Shown: in pieces, positions 60,309 to 64,000 of the stretch
Numbering within the stretch: the stretch's first letter is position 1
Layout of the letters: every line of letters starts with the position of its first letter
From: Pseudonocardia sp. EC080619-01
Lineage (GTDB): Bacteria > Actinomycetota > Actinomycetes > Mycobacteriales > Pseudonocardiaceae
DNA length: 64,000 bases
Assembly (NCBI RefSeq): GCF_001420995.1
Contig: NZ_CP012184.1
Location: 5,068,501 to 5,132,500, forward strand
Direction of reading: 5' to 3'
Position numbers and translations under genes: made by a program
Notes under the pieces: generated by a model
What the model was told of the DNA's origin: nothing
What the model saw: only the letters and a program-made list of their open reading frames with translations
Database searches by the model: none

Positions 60309-61148
60309 TCAGCCCCGGGCGAGCACCGCGGCGTCGAGGGCGCCGCGCATCGCCGCTTCCGGCCCCGGACGCCCGGTCATGAGCTCGACCTGCGCGATCG
60401 CCTGCCGCAGCAGCATCTCCAGGCCGGAGACGATCGTCGCCCCGGCCGCGGCGGCACCACCCGCGACGACCGTCGGCCAGGGCGCGTAGACCGAGTCCAG
60501 CAGGACGGTGCCCGGCCGCCAGCGGGCCCCCGCCAGCGCGTCCGCCACACCGGCGGGCAGCGTCGAGACGACGACGTCGGCGCCGTCGAGCAGCCGGGCG
60601 GCGGCGGCCGCGTCGGTGAGGACGGCGTGCACCTCCGGCTCGACGTCGAGCCGGTCGGCGGTCTCGCGCAGCGCGCCGGCCCGCCCGGCGTCGCGGACCA
60701 GGACGTCGACGTGGTCGACCTCCAGGTCGTGCAGCGCGGCGACGGCGGCCTGCGCCGTCCCGCCCGCCCCGAGGACGACCGCCCGCCCGGTGCCCGCCCC
60801 GGCCGCGCGCAGCGACTCCGCGATGCCGGTGACGTCGGTGTTGTGCGCGACGGCGCCCTGCGGCCCGAACACGAGGGTGTTCCCCGCGCCGATCGCCGCC
60901 GCGCCCGGCGCGACCCGGTCGGCGACGTCGAGCAGCACTCGCTTGAGCGGCATCGTCAGCGACAGGCCCGCCCACTCCGGGCCGAGCCCCCCGACGAACC
61001 CGGCCAGCCCCGCCTCGTCGATCTCGAACCGGTCGTAGTGCCAGCCGTCCAGGCCGAGCGCGGCGTAGGCCGCGTTGTGCAGTGCGGGGGACAGCGAGTG
61101 CGCGATCGGGGAGCCGAGGACGGCGGCGCGGCGGACGGGGGTGCTCAC
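60309..61148 (-). CDS. aroE: Shikimate dehydrogenase
   Basis: The product has 279 residues. The substrate side has GSPIAHSLSPALHNAAYAALGLDG and LTMPLKRVLL with the catalytic lysine (LTMPLK). The NADP part has VVLGAGGTAQAAVAAL, and the start of the shikimate-binding strand carries NTDVTG. It reduces 3-dehydroshikimate with NADPH in aromatic amino acid synthesis. The GTG at 61148 has CATACT ending 6 nt before it and no ribosome-binding site, so the transcript is probably leaderless. Confidence 0.92.
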   Translation of the reverse strand: MSTPVRRAAVLGSPIAHSLSPALHNAAYAALGLDGWHYDRFEIDEAGLAGFVGGLGPEWAGLSLTMPLKRVLLDVADRVAPGAAAIGAGNTLVFGPQGAVAHNTDVTGIAESLRAAGAGTGRAVVLGAGGTAQAAVAALHDLEVDHVDVLVRDAGRAGALRETADRLDVEPEVHAVLTDAAAAARLLDGADVVVSTLPAGVADALAGARWRPGTVLLDSVYAPWPTVVAGGAAAAGATIVSGLEMLLRQAIAQVELMTGRPGPEAAMRGALDAAVLARG

Positions 61149-61154
61149 CCCCGC

Positions 61155-61160
61155 AGTATG
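61155..61160 (-). promoter_or_regulatory. Leaderless -10 hexamer CATACT
   Basis: On the minus strand CATACT ends 6 nt before the aroE GTG at 61148, with GCGGGG between. This supports that start and a leaderless message. Confidence 0.5.
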
Positions 61161-61171
61161 CGGGGGACCGC

Positions 61172-61810
61172 TCAGCCCGCCCGGGACGGCTCCCGCCCGG
61201 CGGTGTCCACGGTGCGCCGGGACCGCGCCCAGCTCCACCAGCCGTGCACGACCAGCCCGGCGAACACGACGTAGACGGCGGCCGAGAACCAGAGCCCGGA
61301 CGCCATCTGCAGCGGCACGCCGATCGCGTCCACGAGCAGCCAGATCGCCCAGAACTCGATCAGCCGCAGCCCCTGGGCGAGGAACGCGACGGCCGTCCCG
61401 ACGAAGATCGCGGCGTCCGGCCAGGGGGCCCAGGAGGCACCCAGCGCGTCGAGGACCAGCGCCATCGCGACGGTGCCGCCGACCAGCAGCCCGGCCAGCC
61501 CGAGCCGCTGCGGCCACGTCCCGTGCCGCACCGCGAGCCCGTAGACGGGGTCGCGCTGCCGCATCCACGCGACCAGCCCGAACACCGAGATCGCGAACAC
61601 GATCACCTGGCGGAACGCCAATCCGCCCAGGTGCGCGGACGCGTAGACCGCGAACAGCAGCGCGCACGCCGCCATCTGCACCGGCCAGGTCGCGAGGCTG
61701 CGGCGCCGGGCGAGGAACACCACGGCGAGCGCGCCGATCTGGCCGATCATCTCGGCCCAGGACACGAACTGGCCGAACAGGGTCGGTCCGTGGTGCAGCA
61801 GCAGGTCCAC
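61172..61810 (-). CDS. PnuC-family vitamin transporter
   Basis: The product has 212 residues in about seven membrane segments. It has WAEMIGQIGALAVVFLARRRSLATWPVQ at the start and FWAIWLLVDAIGVPLQMASGLWFSAAVYVVF, typical of the PnuC/PnuT family (nicotinamide riboside, thiamine or riboflavin-like vitamins). GGAGGA precedes the GTG. Vitamin identity is not determined. The 5' stretch of about 130 nt is the place for a riboswitch, but I see no canonical one. Confidence 0.88.
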   Translation of the reverse strand: MDLLLHHGPTLFGQFVSWAEMIGQIGALAVVFLARRRSLATWPVQMAACALLFAVYASAHLGGLAFRQVIVFAISVFGLVAWMRQRDPVYGLAVRHGTWPQRLGLAGLLVGGTVAMALVLDALGASWAPWPDAAIFVGTAVAFLAQGLRLIEFWAIWLLVDAIGVPLQMASGLWFSAAVYVVFAGLVVHGWWSWARSRRTVDTAGREPSRAG

Positions 61811-61940
61811 GCGGGCGTCCTTCCTCCCGGGACGCCGGAGTGCACGTCCCCCGTGCCAGGGGACAACGGCGGCACCGCACCCGCCCATCCCGGGGCCCCG
61901 TCTGTGAGCGGACGCACACGGGGGCACCGGGTGCCTCCGG
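61811..61940 (-). other. 5' leader of the PnuC gene, possible structured RNA
   Basis: The 130-nt region on the minus strand contains GTCCCC-TGGCACG-GGGGAC, a 6-bp hairpin with a 7-nt loop. Several G-rich stretches also lie near it. PnuC genes are often riboswitch-controlled. The TPP and known NAD riboswitch signatures are not apparent, so this remains only a leader with structure. Confidence 0.3.
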
Positions 61941-63317
61941 TCAGCCGAGCGCGGAGCGGCGGACCTGGGTGACGGCCCGCCCGTCCACCAGGACGAGCAG
62001 CGGGTCACGCGACCGGACGCCGGCGGCGTCGAGCCGGGCGGCGGCCGCGTCGACGGTCTCCCCGTGCCCGACGGTCGCGGGCGGCGGCCCGGCGTGCGTG
62101 CCGACGTGGTCGTCGGCGGCGAGCCCGGCCAGGTCACCGGTCCGCACACAGCCGATGACGTCCGGGGCCGACCACGTCGTCCCGTCGGTCTCGCGCGGGT
62201 GCACGACGGGGACGGCGTCGGGAACGGGGCCGGCGTCCAGCACCTCGCGCAGCTCGGCGACGGTTGCGGTCGCCGGGGCCACGCGCAGGCCGGGCTCGTA
62301 CGGGCCGATCACGTCGCGGACCCGTGGCCCGGTCTCGGCGTCGAGGAAGCCGAGGGTGGTCAGCCAGGTGTCGTCGAAGTACTTCGACAGGTAGATCCGG
62401 CCCGAGTCCGGCAGCACGGCGACGACCAGGCCGTCCGGGCCGGCCGTCGCGGAGACCCGCAGCGCCGCCGCGACGGCCAGCCCGGCGGAGCCGCCGACCA
62501 GCAGTCCCTCCTCGCGGGCCAGGCGGCGCACGGTGCGCAGCGACTCGCCGTCGCCGATCCGCTCGGTCCGGTGCGGGACGGCGGTGTCGTAGACGGCGGG
62601 CCAGCTGTCGGTCCCGGTCAGCGGGTGCAGGTAGTGCCCGACGGCCTCGACGTAGTAGGGGCTGCCGTCGCCGCCGCCGTAGCGGGAGGTCCACGGATCG
62701 GCCGCGACGATCTCCACGCCGTGCCCGGCCAGGTACCGGCCGGCGCCGGTGACGGTCCCGCCCGTCCCGGCCCCGGCGACGAGGTGGGTGATCCGGCCGC
62801 CCGTCTGCGCCCAGATCTCCGGCCCGGTGGTGCGCTCGTGGACGTCCGGGTTGGCCGGGTTGCCGTACTGGTCGGCGAGCCAGCCGCCGGGCGTCTCCCG
62901 CGCGATCCGGGCCGCCAGCTGCTGGACGTGCCGCGGGTCCTCGCGCGGCACCAGCCCGGGGGTCGTCACGACCTCGGCGCCGTAGGCCCGCAGCAGCGCG
63001 ATCTTCTCCGTCGTCGTGCGGTCCGGGACGACGAGCACTGCCCGGTGCCCGCGGGCGGCCGCCACCATCGCCAGGCCGATGCCGGTGTTGCCGGAGGTGC
63101 CCTCGACGATCGTGCCGCCCGGCGGCAGCGCGCCGGTCGCCTCGGCGTCGAGCACCATCGCCAGCGCCGCGCGGTCCTTCACCGAGCCGCCGGGGTTCGC
63201 CCACTCGGTCTTCACCCACACCGGCGCGCCGCCCTCCGGTACGACCCGGTTGAGCCGCACCAGCGGGGTCGCGCCGATCCCGTCGAGCACCGAGTCGTGG
63301 ACCGGTCCCGTTCCCAT
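61941..63317 (-). CDS. Cystathionine beta-synthase-like PLP enzyme with C-terminal CBS-type domain
   Basis: The product has 458 residues. The PLP domain has NPGGSVKDRAALAMV (Schiff-base lysine), EGTSGNTGIGLAMVAAARG (the phosphate and substrate loops) and GAGTGGTVTGAGRYL. The C-terminal 110 residues (DVIGPYEPGLRVAPATATVAELREVL) look like a weakly conserved CBS pair. It probably condenses serine with homocysteine, or makes cysteine from a serine-derived acceptor. The gene is divergent from the DprE2-like gene. Confidence 0.9.
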   Translation of the reverse strand: MGTGPVHDSVLDGIGATPLVRLNRVVPEGGAPVWVKTEWANPGGSVKDRAALAMVLDAEATGALPPGGTIVEGTSGNTGIGLAMVAAARGHRAVLVVPDRTTTEKIALLRAYGAEVVTTPGLVPREDPRHVQQLAARIARETPGGWLADQYGNPANPDVHERTTGPEIWAQTGGRITHLVAGAGTGGTVTGAGRYLAGHGVEIVAADPWTSRYGGGDGSPYYVEAVGHYLHPLTGTDSWPAVYDTAVPHRTERIGDGESLRTVRRLAREEGLLVGGSAGLAVAAALRVSATAGPDGLVVAVLPDSGRIYLSKYFDDTWLTTLGFLDAETGPRVRDVIGPYEPGLRVAPATATVAELREVLDAGPVPDAVPVVHPRETDGTTWSAPDVIGCVRTGDLAGLAADDHVGTHAGPPPATVGHGETVDAAAARLDAAGVRSRDPLLVLVDGRAVTQVRRSALG

Positions 63318-63360
63318 GGGGGCAGATCCTGCCCCGCCCGGCGGGTGGGAGGCTGCGCGG

Positions 63361-64000
63361 GTGAGCGGAACGGTGCTGGTGCTGGGCGGGCGGAGCGAGA
63401 TCGGGGTGGCGGTCGCCGAGCGGCTGGCCGGGGACGACGCGGGGACGGTCGTGCTGGCCGCGCGCCGTCCCGCGGAGCTCGACGCGGAACGTGCCCGGGT
63501 GAGTGCGGCGGGCGCGGAGGTCGACACCGTCGCGTTCGACGCCGACGACCTCGCCGGGCACCGCCCGCTGCTCGACGACGTCCTCGCCCGGCACGGCCGG
63601 ATCGACGTCGCCGTCGTCGCGTTCGGGATCCTCGGCGACCAGGACCGCGCGGAGACCGACGCCGCGCACGCCGCCGCGATCGTGCACACCGACTACCTCG
63701 CCCAGGTGCACCTGCTCACCGAGCTCGCCCGGGTGCTGCGTGCGCAGGGGAGCGGGACGCTCGTCGTCTACTCGTCGGTCGCGGGGGTGCGGGTGCGCCG
63801 CGCCAACTACGTCTACGGCAGCGCCAAGGCCGGACTCGACGGGTTCGCGTCCGGCCTCGCCGACGCGCTCCACGGCTCGGGGGTCCGTCTCGTACTGATC
63901 CGGCCGGGCTTCGTGGTCGGCCGGATGACCGAGGGCATGAGCCCGGCCCCGCTGTCGTCCACACCGGAGCAGGTCGCCGACGCGACCGTGCGGGCCGTCC
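63361..64000 (+). CDS. DprE2-like short-chain reductase (3' truncated by window edge)
   Basis: The visible 213 residues start at GTG 63361 and run off the right edge. The NAD(P)-binding motif is VLVLGGRSEIGVAVAERLA. The catalytic region reads VYSSVAGVRVRRANYVYGSAKAGLDGF (Ser, Tyr-x-x-x-Lys). These, along with VAVVAFGILGDQ and LIRPGFVVGRMTEGM, agree with DprE2, the reductase that completes epimerisation of decaprenylphosphoryl ribose to arabinose for the cell wall. Its usual partner DprE1 is not in the visible flank; it may lie beyond the edge, or this is a paralogue. A general SDR role is the fallback. Confidence 0.8.
   Translation, partial: MSGTVLVLGGRSEIGVAVAERLAGDDAGTVVLAARRPAELDAERARVSAAGAEVDTVAFDADDLAGHRPLLDDVLARHGRIDVAVVAFGILGDQDRAETDAAHAAAIVHTDYLAQVHLLTELARVLRAQGSGTLVVYSSVAGVRVRRANYVYGSAKAGLDGFASGLADALHGSGVRLVLIRPGFVVGRMTEGMSPAPLSSTPEQVADATVRAV

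Noticed and set aside
61811..61940. TPP or NAD riboswitch before pnuC
   Set aside because: The conserved core elements of those RNAs are not present by eye; only a short hairpin is seen.

Overview
The window is very GC-rich (well over 70% by eye), with strong G/C at third codon positions, many GTG starts, Lsr2, a DprE2-like reductase and L,D-transpeptidases. This points to an actinobacterium of the Pseudonocardiales, probably Pseudonocardia or a close relative. Genus is inferred from gene content only. About 50 protein genes are supported. I saw no rRNA, tRNA, CRISPR array or insertion sequence. Many promoters look leaderless: a -10-like hexamer ends about 6-7 nt before the start codon.

Left part (1-14.2 kb). 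The left edge holds the tail of an NRPS-condensation-like protein and a siderophore-type N-acetyltransferase. A BCCT choline-type transporter, a UraA-type permease and an FAD monooxygenase with its divergent TetR (two operator copies) follow. Next is an iron operon: two half-transporters forming an asymmetric ABC exporter-fold pair, then a siderophore-binding lipoprotein, with a DtxR/IdeR-type iron box over the -10. Behind it lie a frameshifted PLP decarboxylase and a COG0523 metal GTPase whose start carries a palindrome. Together these look like parts of a siderophore and metal-starvation locus.

Middle part (14.2-38.4 kb). There is a MOSC protein, then lipid and acyl-CoA genes (three AMP-forming ligases, one fused in frame to Lsr2; an enoyl-CoA hydratase; MarR; acyl-CoA dehydrogenase) and an L,D-transpeptidase. 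The most unusual block is 26.8-33.05 kb: a cysteine-desulfurase-like enzyme, a complete FecBCD-type ABC importer, and two adjacent genes for both subunits of a molybdenum storage protein (MosB-like then MosA-like). A TVP38-type membrane protein, a DUF4185 protein, a crotonase, an epoxide-hydrolase-like enzyme and an MHS-family transporter follow.

Right part (38.4-64 kb). A dimethylglycine/sarcosine dehydrogenase is split by one extra base in a C6 run. A DUF4334-TetR operon has a perfect palindromic operator. A Tat-exported cholesterol-oxidase-like enzyme follows a secreted SnoaL-like protein. An 8-bp tandem repeat lies beside a DUF222/HNH gene. Then come Tex, a tyrosine phosphatase, a DEAD-box helicase, a small L,D-transpeptidase, ilvD interrupted by an in-frame amber codon, and a maleate-isomerase/ACT/GNAT-like fusion. 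The window ends with a methyltransferase, a receptor-type Ser/Thr kinase, another methyltransferase, a DUF2256/DUF3253 protein, AroE, a PnuC-like transporter, a cystathionine beta-synthase-like enzyme and a truncated DprE2-like reductase.

Three otherwise well-conserved genes (decarboxylase, dimethylglycine dehydrogenase, ilvD) each carry one small lesion. They may be real pseudogenes or errors in the assembly, and this should be settled before functional conclusions are drawn.
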